Origin: JBDTNL01 sp039933785
GTDB lineage: Bacteria; Acidobacteriota; Thermoanaerobaculia; Multivoradales; JAGPDF01
Assembly: GCA_039933785.1 (NCBI GenBank)
Contig: JBDTNL010000126.1
Location: 1 to 6,290, forward strand
Direction of reading: 5' to 3'
DNA: 6,290 nt
Positions 1-6,290 of the stretch are shown in pieces. Positions within the stretch are counted from its first letter, which is position 1, and each line of letters begins with the position of its first letter. Made by a program: the position numbers and the translations under genes. The notes under the pieces were generated by a model. That model was not told where the DNA came from and searched no databases. It was given only the letters and a program-made list of their open reading frames with translations.

Positions 1-1922
1 TGCTGGGCTACACCGCCGCGGAGGTGCTGGACAAGATCACCCCGGCCGAGATCTCCGACCCGCAGGAGGTGATCGCCCGCGCCAAGACCTTGAGCCTCGA
101 ACTCGCGACGCCCATCGCACCCGGCTTCGAGGCGCTGGTGTTCAAGGCCTCGCGCGGCATCGAGGACATCTACGAGCTGACTTACATCCGCAAGGACGGC
201 AGTCGCTTCCCGGCGGTGGTGTCGGTCACCGCGCTGCGCGATCCGCAGAGCGCCATCATCGGCTACCTCCTGATCGGCACCGACAACACCGCGCGCAAGG
301 AGGTCGAGGCGGACCAGAAACGGCTCGACCAGCGCCTGCGCGACCAACAGTTCTACACCCGATCGCTCATCGAATCGAACATCGACGCGCTCATCACCAC
401 CGACCCGCAAGGCATCATCACCGACGTCAACAAGCAGATGGAGGCGCTGACCGGCTGCACGCGCGACGAGCTGATCGGAGCTCCGTTCAAGGACTACTTC
501 ACCGATCCGGAGCGGGCCGAGGCCGGCATTAAGCAGGTGCTGACCGTAGGCAAGGTCACCAACTACGAGCTCACCTCGCGGGCCCGCGACGGCAAGGAGA
601 CGGTGGTGTCCTACAACGCCACCAACTTCTACGACCGCAACCGGAGGCTGCAAGGCGTGTTCGCCGCGGCGCGCGACGTCACCGAACGCAAGCGCCTGGA
701 CGAGGTGCTCCAGGAGAAGAACCTCGAGCTCGAGAGCGCCAAGGTGGTGGCGGAGAAGGCCAACCGCTCGAAGTCGGAATTTCTCTCCAGCATGAGCCAC
801 GAGCTCCGCTCCCCCTTGAACGCGATCCTCGGCTTCGCGCAGCTGATGGATTCGGACTCGCCGGAGCCGACGCCCGGCCAGAAGGAGAGCATCGATCAGA
901 TCCTCCAGGCCGGATGGCATCTGCTCAAGCTCATCAACGAGGTCCTCGATCTCGCGAAGATCGAGTCCGGAACGCTGTCGCTCTCGCGCGAGCCGGTGTT
1001 GCTGGGCGAGGTCGCGGGCGAATGCCAGCGGATGATCGAAGGTCAGGCGCGCAAGCACGGGGTCCACCTGACCTTCGCCCTGTCCGCCGTCCCCTGCTTC
1101 GTCCTTGCCGACCGGACCCGGTTGAAGCAGGTCCTGATCAACCTGGTAGCGAACGCGATCAAGTACAACCGCGAGGGGGGCACTGTCTTGGTCGAGCACG
1201 CCCCAGGGCCCCCGGGGCGCATCCGCGTCAGCGTCACGGACACCGGTATCGGACTACCGCCTGAGAAGCTGGCGCAGTTGTTTCAACCGTTCAACCGTCT
1301 GGGCCAGGAGGCCGGCGGCCAGGAAGGGACTGGCATCGGCCTAGTGGTGGCCAAGCAGCTGGTCGAGCTCATGGGGGGAGTCATCGGTGTGGAGAGCACC
1401 GTCGGGACTGGAAGCGTGTTCTGGTTCGATCTCCTGAAGGCGGCCGCGCCGCAGGTCGAGAGCGCAGGCGATGAGCCCGAGGCATCGACTCGATCGCCGG
1501 TCCAGCAAGGCGCACGAGAGCGCCTGTTGCTCTACGTCGAGGACAACCCCGCGAACCTGAAGCTCGTGCAGCGGATCATCGCGCGCCGCCCGGACCTGCG
1601 GCTACTGAGCGCGGTGACCGGGACGCTCGGCGTCGCGCTCGCTCGCACGAAGCAACCGGATTTGATCCTGATGGACATCAACCTGCCCGACATCAGCGGC
1701 ATCGAAGCGCTCGCGATCCTGCGCGCCGACCCTTCGACCGCGCACATTCCCGTCGTCGCCATCAGCGCCAACGCGATGCCCCACGACATCGAGAAGGGCT
1801 TGCGGGCCGGCTTCTTCCGGTACCTCACCAAGCCGATCGACGTCGTCGAGCTCATGGCCACGGTGAACGAGGCGCTGGAGGCGCCGGGCGGGGGCATGGT
1901 CGAGACTTCGCGAACGGTCTAG
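1..1922 (+). CDS. Hybrid sensor histidine kinase/response regulator with PAS domains (5' partial)
   Basis: Two-component hybrid kinase that should autophosphorylate on His and relay to its own C-terminal receiver. The frame is open to the window edge (first full codon at base 3), and the opening residues LGYTAAEVL are typical of the inside of a PAS domain. The GTG at 24 is therefore not the start and the N-terminus is missing. Order over 639 visible residues: end of PAS 1 (to about base 310); PAS 2 (about 351-690, ending in the DVTERK linker); short coiled coil; HisKA with SHELRSPLNAILGF (phosphoacceptor His codon 798-800); HATPase_c with the N box NAIKYN (Asn codon 1152), G1 box DTGIGL (Asp codon 1239) and G2 box GTGIGL (near 1326); receiver from about 1527 with VEDNPAN, phosphoacceptor Asp in LILMDINLPD (codon 1674) and Lys in YLTKP (codon 1830). 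All key catalytic residues are present. No transmembrane segment is seen in the visible part, so it may be cytosolic or have a membrane region further upstream. First gene of the visible operon; the signal is unknown. Confidence 0.95.
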   Translation, partial: LGYTAAEVLDKITPAEISDPQEVIARAKTLSLELATPIAPGFEALVFKASRGIEDIYELTYIRKDGSRFPAVVSVTALRDPQSAIIGYLLIGTDNTARKEVEADQKRLDQRLRDQQFYTRSLIESNIDALITTDPQGIITDVNKQMEALTGCTRDELIGAPFKDYFTDPERAEAGIKQVLTVGKVTNYELTSRARDGKETVVSYNATNFYDRNRRLQGVFAAARDVTERKRLDEVLQEKNLELESAKVVAEKANRSKSEFLSSMSHELRSPLNAILGFAQLMDSDSPEPTPGQKESIDQILQAGWHLLKLINEVLDLAKIESGTLSLSREPVLLGEVAGECQRMIEGQARKHGVHLTFALSAVPCFVLADRTRLKQVLINLVANAIKYNREGGTVLVEHAPGPPGRIRVSVTDTGIGLPPEKLAQLFQPFNRLGQEAGGQEGTGIGLVVAKQLVELMGGVIGVESTVGTGSVFWFDLLKAAAPQVESAGDEPEASTRSPVQQGARERLLLYVEDNPANLKLVQRIIARRPDLRLLSAVTGTLGVALARTKQPDLILMDINLPDISGIEALAILRADPSTAHIPVVAISANAMPHDIEKGLRAGFFRYLTKPIDVVELMATVNEALEAPGGGMVETSRTV

Positions 1923-1953
1923 AGCATCGGATCCGCGCTAACCAGGGACTGCC

Positions 1954-1960
1954 AGAGGAG
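1954..1960 (+). promoter_or_regulatory. Ribosome binding site of the receiver gene
   Basis: AGAGGAG lies 5 bases before the ATG at 1966. It overlaps the alternative in-frame GTG at 1960, which would have no room for a Shine-Dalgarno site, so it decides the start in favour of ATG 1966. Confidence 0.75.
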
Positions 1961-1965
1961 TGGAC

Positions 1966-2358
1966 ATGACGAAGATCTTGATCGTCGATGACGATGAAAG
2001 GCAGCGGACGTTGTATTCGGCCATTCTGCGCAAGGAGGGATACGAGGTCTTGACGGCCGCGGATGCGGGAAAGGCTTTCGAGCTCGCGGTCGCGGAACAG
2101 CCGAGCCTGATACTGCTCGACGTCATGATGCCCGCGATGGACGGCGGACAGGCCCTCGGACACCTGTCCGGGAGTGCGAGCACCCGCGAGATACCGGTGA
2201 TATTCCTCACCTCTCTCGTCACCGAGGAGGAGGTGGCAGCGGAGCGCGGCACCATCGGTGGGCGGGGCTACATCTCGAAGTCCACTCCGATGCCAACCTT
2301 CGTCGCTAGGGTAAAAGAGGCATTGTCCCGCGGCGCGCGCAAAGCTGCCGGCGCTTGA
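1966..2358 (+). CDS. Single-domain response regulator (CheY-like receiver)
   Basis: A 130-residue protein that is a receiver domain and little else, so it should act by protein-protein contact or as a phosphorelay intermediate, not by binding DNA. Visible signatures: N-terminal KILIVDDD with acidic pocket residues D8-D10; phosphoacceptor D52 in LILLDVMMPAMDGG; switch Thr T82 in IFLTS; conserved Lys K105 in YISKS. The usual Lys-Pro pair is Lys-Ser here, with a Pro two residues later. A short basic/Ala tail (SRGARKAAGA) follows the last helix and no output domain is present. The gene begins 43 bases after the hybrid kinase and ends 17 bases before the Ser/Thr kinase, so it is probably co-transcribed with both. 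A likely partner is the upstream hybrid kinase (inference). The family call is firm; the specific role is unknown. Confidence 0.93.
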   Translation: MTKILIVDDDERQRTLYSAILRKEGYEVLTAADAGKAFELAVAEQPSLILLDVMMPAMDGGQALGHLSGSASTREIPVIFLTSLVTEEEVAAERGTIGGRGYISKSTPMPTFVARVKEALSRGARKAAGA

Positions 2359-2363
2359 CGATC

Positions 2364-2369
2364 AGGAGG
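2364..2369 (+). promoter_or_regulatory. Strong ribosome binding site of the Ser/Thr kinase gene
   Basis: A perfect AGGAGG lies 6 bases before the ATG at 2376. It selects that ATG over the in-frame TTG at 2355, which would overlap the stop codon of the receiver gene. Confidence 0.85.
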
Positions 2370-2375
2370 TCTGCG

Positions 2376-4928
2376 ATGAACGGCGAGCCCCCAGGCCCGG
2401 GGAGAGGCACACCAGAGATCGAGCCGGAGCGCACGCCGCCCGGGCAGATCGGCGTCGAGACCACCCTCGACGCCGATCCGCACGCGGCTCGCGAGCCCGG
2501 GCGAGATCCGCATCACCCGACGCTCGACAGTGGACCCGGCGAGTGGATAGGACCGTACCGGCTGCTGCAGTTGCTCGGCGAGGGTGGCTTCGGTGCGGTC
2601 TATCTCGCCGAACAGACCGAGCCTGTCCGTCGGCAGGTTGCGCTCAAGGTCATCAAACCGGGGATGGACTCGCAACAGGTGCTGGCGCGCTTCGAACAGG
2701 AGCGTCAGGCGCTGGCGCTCATGGACCACGCGGGCATCGCCAAGGTGTTCGATGCGGGGACGACCGCCTCGGGCCGGCCGTTCTTCGCCATGGAACTGGT
2801 CCGCGGCGAGCCGATCACGCAATACTGCGATCGGCAGAGGCTGCCGATCCGCGAGCGTCTCGAGCTCTTCGCGCAGGTCTGCTCGGCGGTGCAGCACGCC
2901 CACACCAAGGGAATCATCCATCGCGACATCAAGCCTTCGAACGTGCTGGTCAGCAATCAGGAGGGGGAGCCGCTCGCCAAGGTGATCGACTTCGGGATCG
3001 TCAAGGCAATGGCGGGGCACCTCACCGACCGAACGTTCTTCACCGAGCACCGGCAGTTGATCGGCACGCCCGAGTACATGAGCCCGGAGCAGGCCGAGGG
3101 CTCGCTCGACATCGACACGCGCACCGACGTCTACGCGCTCGGCGTCCTGCTCTACGAGCTGCTCACCGGCACCTTGCCGTTCGATCCGAAGAGCCTGCGC
3201 GTCGCCGCCTACGGCGAGATTCTGCGCATCATTCGCGAGGTCGAACCGCCGCGCCCGAGCACACGCCTGAGCCGGTCCGTGGCGACGATCGCTGGCGTCG
3301 CCGCGAGCCGCGCGACCGAGTCGGCGAAGCTCGCCGCCACGCTGCGCGGCGAGCTCGACTGGATCGTGATGAAATCGCTCGAGAAGGACCGCCAGCGGCG
3401 CTACGAGACGCCGAACAGTCTGGCGATGGACGTGCGTCGTCACCTCGCCGGGGAGGTGGTGCTCGCCGCGCCACCGAGCACCAGCTATCGCCTGCGCAAG
3501 TTCGTCCGCCGGCACCGCGTCCCGGTCACCGCGGCGAGCCTGGTATTGGCGGCGCTGCTCGCCGCGGTCGTCGGCATCGCCTGGCAGGCGCGGGTGGCGC
3601 GAACGCAGGCCGTCAAAGCGGAGCTCGTCGCCGATTTCATGTCCAAGGCCCTGAGCGGCGTCGGTCCGAGCGTCGCCCTCGGGCGGGACACGACGATGCT
3701 GCGCGAGATGATGTCCGCCGCCGCCGCGCGGGTGGAAAAGGGCGAGCTCGCCGGCGCGCCCGAGGCGGAGCTCGCCCTACGCGGAACGATCGGCGGAATC
3801 TTTCGCGATCTCGCCCTCTACGACGAGGCGACGAAGATGCTCGAGCCGGCGGTCCCGCTGGCGCGCCGGCTCCACCGCGGCGACCACGACGACGTCGCCA
3901 CGGCGCTCGGCGACCTCGCCAAGCTCTACAGCGATCGCGGCGACGATCAACGCGCCGAGCCGCTGTATCGCGAGGAGCTCGCCATGGACGGGCGCCTCCA
4001 CCCCGGCGACCACCCGAGCGTCGCCACCGATCTGTCGAACCTGGCCGGGCTCTACGACGATCGCGGCGACGCCAAGGCCGCCGAGCCGCTGGCGCGCCAG
4101 GCGCTCGCCATGCGCCGTCGCCTCTTCCCGGGCGACCACGAAGATGTCGCCGAGAGCCTGAACAACCTGGCGACGGTGATCGGCGGCCCGACCGGGCTCG
4201 GCGACCGCGCCGGAGCCGAGGTGCTCTTCCGCGAGGCACTGGCGATGAACCGCCGGCTGTTGCCGCGCGACCATCCGCGCATCGCCGCCGGACTCAACAA
4301 CCTCTCGGTGATCCTCAAGGACCTCGGGCGGCACGCCGAGGCCGAGGCGATGGCGCGCGAGTCGCTCGAGATCCGGCGCCGCATCTTCCCCGGCGACCAC
4401 CCCTACGTGGCGACCGGACTCAACAACCTGGCGCTGCTCATCCAGGACGGCGGCGATCTCGTCGCCCCCGAACCGCTCTTCCGCGAGTCGCTGGCGATGC
4501 GCCGGCGGCTCTACCCGGAGGGCCACGTCAGCGTCGCCAACGACCTCGCGAACCTCGCGCGGCTGCTGCTCGAGCGCGGCGATGCGGCCGCCGCCGAGCC
4601 GCTCTACCGCGAGGCCGCCGCGCTCTACGACCGCACCTCGGGCGATGGCTTCTGGCCGACTGGCAATGCCCGGCTCGGTCTCGGGCGCGCACTCCTCGCG
4701 CTGTCGCGCTTCGCCGAGGCGGAGGTCGAGCTGCTGCGCGCCCAGCGGCTGCTGGCGAACGCTCCGTCGGCGCCGCCGACCCGCCGACGCCAGAGCCTCG
4801 AGGCGCTGGCGAGGCTCTACGAGTCCTGGAACGCGGCAACCCCGGCGCACCGGGCGCGGGCTGCCGAGTGGCGAAAGCAGCTCGCCACCCTCGACGCTGC
4901 GACGCTGCCGGCCGCGGCGCAGCGCTGA
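2376..4928 (+). CDS. Transmembrane Hanks-type Ser/Thr protein kinase with C-terminal TPR array
   Basis: An 850-residue kinase expected to phosphorylate proteins on Ser/Thr in the cytoplasm. Residues 1-57 are Pro/charged and probably disordered. The kinase domain (about 61-360) shows the Gly loop LGEGGFGAVY (66-76), ATP-binding K91 in VALKV, catalytic loop HRDIKPSN (D184, K186, N189), DFG at 205-207, then GTPEYMSPEQ and DVYALGVLLYELLTG. It therefore looks active, and its catalytic loop is of the RD type. A basic stretch RKFVRRHR precedes one hydrophobic segment (about 382-403), which predicts kinase inside and C-terminus outside the cytoplasm. A first TPR (461-501) is followed by six units of the kinesin-light-chain/TPR_12 kind (502-756), each about 42 residues and opening with GDH..VA..L.NLA. 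One more TPR-like helix pair lies near 763-797. The third unit is 45 residues long. The TPRs may act as a sensor or a protein docking surface (inference). Last gene of the operon, 17 bases after the receiver gene. Substrates cannot be told from sequence. Confidence 0.95.
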   Translation: MNGEPPGPGRGTPEIEPERTPPGQIGVETTLDADPHAAREPGRDPHHPTLDSGPGEWIGPYRLLQLLGEGGFGAVYLAEQTEPVRRQVALKVIKPGMDSQQVLARFEQERQALALMDHAGIAKVFDAGTTASGRPFFAMELVRGEPITQYCDRQRLPIRERLELFAQVCSAVQHAHTKGIIHRDIKPSNVLVSNQEGEPLAKVIDFGIVKAMAGHLTDRTFFTEHRQLIGTPEYMSPEQAEGSLDIDTRTDVYALGVLLYELLTGTLPFDPKSLRVAAYGEILRIIREVEPPRPSTRLSRSVATIAGVAASRATESAKLAATLRGELDWIVMKSLEKDRQRRYETPNSLAMDVRRHLAGEVVLAAPPSTSYRLRKFVRRHRVPVTAASLVLAALLAAVVGIAWQARVARTQAVKAELVADFMSKALSGVGPSVALGRDTTMLREMMSAAAARVEKGELAGAPEAELALRGTIGGIFRDLALYDEATKMLEPAVPLARRLHRGDHDDVATALGDLAKLYSDRGDDQRAEPLYREELAMDGRLHPGDHPSVATDLSNLAGLYDDRGDAKAAEPLARQALAMRRRLFPGDHEDVAESLNNLATVIGGPTGLGDRAGAEVLFREALAMNRRLLPRDHPRIAAGLNNLSVILKDLGRHAEAEAMARESLEIRRRIFPGDHPYVATGLNNLALLIQDGGDLVAPEPLFRESLAMRRRLYPEGHVSVANDLANLARLLLERGDAAAAEPLYREAAALYDRTSGDGFWPTGNARLGLGRALLALSRFAEAEVELLRAQRLLANAPSAPPTRRRQSLEALARLYESWNAATPAHRARAAEWRKQLATLDAATLPAAAQR

Positions 4929-4930
4929 GG

Positions 4931-4948
4931 CCGATCGCGTTCGGTCGG
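4931..4948 (+). terminator. Hairpin just after the operon, possible transcription terminator
   Basis: CCGATCG and CGGTCGG pair over 7 positions (one G-U) around a 4-base loop, starting two bases after the kinase stop codon. The position suits a terminator or an mRNA 3'-end stabiliser, but no T-run follows, so it is not a classical intrinsic terminator. Confidence 0.35.
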
Positions 4949-4954
4949 GATCCC

Positions 4955-4986
4955 CGCCGCCAAAGGTGCCCGCCGCCAAAGGTGCC
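4955..4986. repeat. Perfect tandem duplication of a 16-base unit containing AAAGGTGCC
   Basis: The unit CGCCGCCAAAGGTGCC occurs at 4955-4970 and again directly at 4971-4986 without a mismatch. The second copy runs on into AGCCACTT, so that AAGGTG and CACTT form an imperfect inverted pair around it. The octamer AGGTGCCA at 4980-4987 recurs inverted at 6273-6280, on the other side of the transposase gene. Confidence 0.85.
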
Positions 4987-5101
4987 AGCCACTTAGGAGA
5001 CAGCCAGTACTTGCTCACCACGCTACCTCCGGATTTGGCAGCGCGTTCGTCGAGATCGCTGCGCTAGTGGTCGGCTCTGGGGCCGTTCTCTGCGGATGAA
5101 C

Positions 5102-5122
5102 TGGGACTAATGGGACTAATGG
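5102..5122. repeat. 9-base tandem repeat, 2.3 copies
   Basis: TGGGACTAA is repeated head-to-tail at 5102-5110 and 5111-5119 and followed by a partial TGG. It sits in non-coding DNA downstream of the transposase gene. It is notably less GC-rich than its surroundings. Confidence 0.8.
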
Positions 5123-5172
5123 CTTTCGTGCGCGACTCGGGCGGCGGCCTGCGGTCCTTGTCTCTCGCGGCC

Positions 5173-5205
5173 GAGCGAAGCTCCGCCCATCCCGTCCACG
5201 GGATG
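5173..5205. repeat. Pair of adjacent perfect hairpins, REP-like
   Basis: Stem 1 is GAGC/GCTC (5173-5176 with 5180-5183) around a 3-base loop. Stem 2 is CATCCCG/CGGGATG (5188-5194 with 5199-5205) around TCCA. They lie 44 bases beyond the transposase stop codon on its 3' side. No T-run follows on the minus strand, so a plain terminator is less likely than a structured repeat element; either is possible. Confidence 0.45.
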
Positions 5206-5249
5206 AAGGATCGGGCCAGTGTTTCCGGTGACATCCTCGGCGCTGGTCG

Positions 5250-6188
5250 TCAGGTCGCGAACCCGACGGCTGGCCCTCGCGCGAATGGCAGTGACGGCGG
5301 GAACGAGAATCGCGGGAACTCCGCCGATCGGTCGCCGCCGCGAAGCCTCTCGGAAGCCCGTTGGAAGGCCGCAAGGAATGCTCGATAGGCCTCCCGAAAT
5401 GCCATGCGAGCGACCTTGGACGCGGCGTGGACGCGTGGTGCCGGGCTGTGCTTGCTTCGCGCAGGGCGGGAGAGCGGATTCTGCCTGCAGACGAAATCCG
5501 CGCCTGCCGGCTGGCGTCGCGTCTCTGCCTGGCGAAGACGTGCGTCGGCTTCGATCTCGACCACGAGCTGGGCGATCGCGCCACGGTATTGCTCTGCGGA
5601 GAGATGTTGCCAGCAAGGCAGCGGACTGAGGGTGATGGAGTAGACCGTCGAGAAGTCGCGAGCGCCGAACTCGAGGCCCTGGCGGCGCGCCTCGAACTCG
5701 AGCGTGCGATCGAACCAGACGCCTTGAAGCGGCTTGCCGTGGAGGAGTGCGTCGATGCAATGCACTCCCGGCCACTCGCCAGGCGTCAGGACGAAACCCT
5801 CCTTGCAGCCGTGGGCCAGCAGGTACCGCAACCTCTCGATTTGCGCAGCAGGCTCGCCCGTGACGGGGATCGCTTGGTACCGGCGGCTCCAGAACTTCTC
5901 TCGGAAGCCGTGGAGTCGGCCCGCCTCCCGCGCAAGGTTCGAGTTGATGAAGCACATCGCTCGCGCGAGCTGCTCGGGGTCGACCGGCGAACAGAGCAGA
6001 TGGTAGTGGTTAGAGAGGAAGACGAACGCGTGAATCTGCAGGCGATAGAGAGCTTGGGCGCGGCCGAGGATTCCGAGAATGATCTCGCACAGCAGAGGGC
6101 TTGGCCGCAGAAGCAGCATTCCCTGGAGCGTGCGCGTGGTGACCTCGACGAGGTCTCCGGGTTCGAAATAGCGTAGTGGGCGAGCCAT
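5250..6188 (-). CDS. IS200-like Y1/HUH transposase, REP-associated (RAYT) type
   Basis: A 312-residue single-strand DNA transposase/nuclease of the Y1_Tnp superfamily. It starts MARPLRYFEPGDLVEVTTR, the usual opening of these proteins, and the ATG at 6188 is preceded only by a weak AGG. The metal-binding HUH motif is H61-Y62-H63 in FLSNHYHLL. The likely nucleophile is Y122 in LRYLLAHGCKEGFV, followed by the conserved-looking stretch EWPGVHCIDALLHGKPLQG. A charged middle part leads to a C-terminal block FREAYRAFLAAFQRASERL ... RFSFPPSLPF that, from memory, also occurs in relatives, so the gene looks complete. It is longer than IS200 TnpA (about 150 residues) and than many RAYTs; the C-terminal half has no assigned function. 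Such proteins nick and join single-stranded DNA at short hairpins. It is monocistronic, convergent with the signalling operon, and flanked by small hairpins. No accessory TnpB is present. Family is firm; RAYT versus a mobile IS200-like element is less sure. Confidence 0.88.
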   Translation of the reverse strand: MARPLRYFEPGDLVEVTTRTLQGMLLLRPSPLLCEIILGILGRAQALYRLQIHAFVFLSNHYHLLCSPVDPEQLARAMCFINSNLAREAGRLHGFREKFWSRRYQAIPVTGEPAAQIERLRYLLAHGCKEGFVLTPGEWPGVHCIDALLHGKPLQGVWFDRTLEFEARRQGLEFGARDFSTVYSITLSPLPCWQHLSAEQYRGAIAQLVVEIEADARLRQAETRRQPAGADFVCRQNPLSRPARSKHSPAPRVHAASKVARMAFREAYRAFLAAFQRASERLRGGDRSAEFPRFSFPPSLPFARGPAVGFAT

Positions 6189-6204
6189 AACCTAGAAAGA
6201 CGCG

Positions 6205-6217
6205 TCGAGTGGCTCGA
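6205..6217. repeat. Small perfect hairpin in the transposase leader
   Basis: TCGAG and CTCGA (6205-6209, 6213-6217) pair around TGG. The element begins 17 bases upstream of the transposase ATG on the minus strand and abuts the palindrome GACGCGTC at 6199-6206. It could affect translation of the transposase or be a recognition hairpin; short enough to be chance. Confidence 0.35.
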
Positions 6218-6262
6218 ATCTGACGGTAGGGTCGCAATTTCGCCGCCGGAAGGCCGCGCGCT

Positions 6263-6288
6263 CCGAATCGGGTGGCACCTCGGATTGG
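6263..6288. repeat. Imperfect hairpin centred on GGTGGCACC upstream of the transposase
   Basis: Outer arms CC-AATC and GATT-GG (one bulged G at 6265) enclose an inner GGTG/CACC stem (6271-6274, 6276-6279) with a one-base centre. The sequence contains TGGCACCT, the inverted match to AGGTGCCA at 4980-4987. It may be a REP-like element or an end of a mobile unit; the window stops two bases later. Confidence 0.35.
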
Positions 6289-6290
6289 CG

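Larger units (their letters stand above)
4929..5249. other. Intergenic region between convergent genes, repeat-rich, no credible gene
   Basis: This lies between the stop codons of the Ser/Thr kinase (plus) and the transposase (minus). Open frames crossing it continue as antisense or out-of-frame shadows of the neighbours and have no family motif or convincing ribosome site. It holds a hairpin, a 16-base tandem duplication, a 9-base tandem repeat and two adjacent hairpins (listed separately), plus a weak inverted repeat GCAGCG/CGCTGC at 5038-5043 and 5057-5062. Confidence 0.7.

Noticed and set aside
24..26. GTG as the start of the histidine kinase
   Set aside because: The frame is open upstream to base 3 and the residues before it fit a PAS domain, so the gene continues outside the window.
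3879..4643. 126-base periodic DNA repeat taken as a possible CRISPR or satellite array
   Set aside because: The period is exactly 42 codons inside an intact frame and translates into TPR units, so it reflects protein repeats.
2543..4996. An 817-codon open frame on the plus strand, out of frame with the Ser/Thr kinase gene
   Set aside because: Its product is dominated by Arg, Ala, Gly and Pro with no family motif, as expected from the alternate frame of a very GC-rich gene. The real kinase frame has every catalytic motif.
2268..5021. Two antisense open frames of over 400 codons each opposite the kinase gene
   Set aside because: Stop-poor antisense frames are normal opposite high-GC genes. 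The products mirror the kinase and TPR codons and have no recognisable domain or ribosome site.
5116..6237. Several open frames of 75-279 codons overlapping the transposase on both strands
   Set aside because: Low-complexity Arg/Ala/Ser-rich products; only the 5250-6188 minus frame has HUH and family motifs.
6189..6290. A sigma-70-like promoter for the transposase
   Set aside because: A TTGCGA on the minus strand could be a -35 box, but nothing like a -10 box lies at the right spacing.

Overview
The window is high-GC, almost fully coding bacterial DNA with strong G/C preference at third codon positions and good Shine-Dalgarno sites. The gene content is a PAS-rich hybrid histidine kinase, a stand-alone receiver, and a Hanks-type Ser/Thr kinase fused through one membrane segment to kinesin-light-chain-type TPRs. 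This suggests a signalling-rich environmental bacterium. From memory, this kinase-TM-TPR type is frequent in Acidobacteriota, Planctomycetota and relatives, but the hybrid kinase type is also common in Proteobacteria, so the phylum is inference only.

Layout: (1) 1-1922, plus strand, the 3' part of a hybrid sensor histidine kinase; its N-terminus lies outside the window. (2) 1966-2358, plus, a single-domain response regulator. (3) 2376-4928, plus, a transmembrane Ser/Thr protein kinase with TPRs. The gaps between the three genes are only 43 and 17 bases and genes 2 and 3 have good ribosome binding sites, so they look like one operon. (4) 4929-5249, about 320 bases with no credible gene, holding a possible terminator hairpin just after the kinase, a 16-base tandem duplication, a 9-base tandem repeat and a pair of small perfect hairpins. 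(5) 5250-6188, minus strand, a complete Y1/HUH (IS200-like, REP-associated type) transposase, convergent with the operon. (6) 6189-6290, the transposase's upstream region with two more hairpins and no recognisable gene.

How it may work: the hybrid kinase would autophosphorylate on His, pass phosphate to its own receiver, and possibly exchange it with the neighbouring stand-alone receiver. The third gene would add Ser/Thr phosphorylation to the same transcription unit. The physical linkage is seen; cross-talk is inference. The transposase locus is a separate module whose flanks are dense in short hairpins and tandem repeats, as expected for RAYT genes and their REP-like target elements. No CRISPR, tRNA, rRNA or clearly novel defence system is visible.
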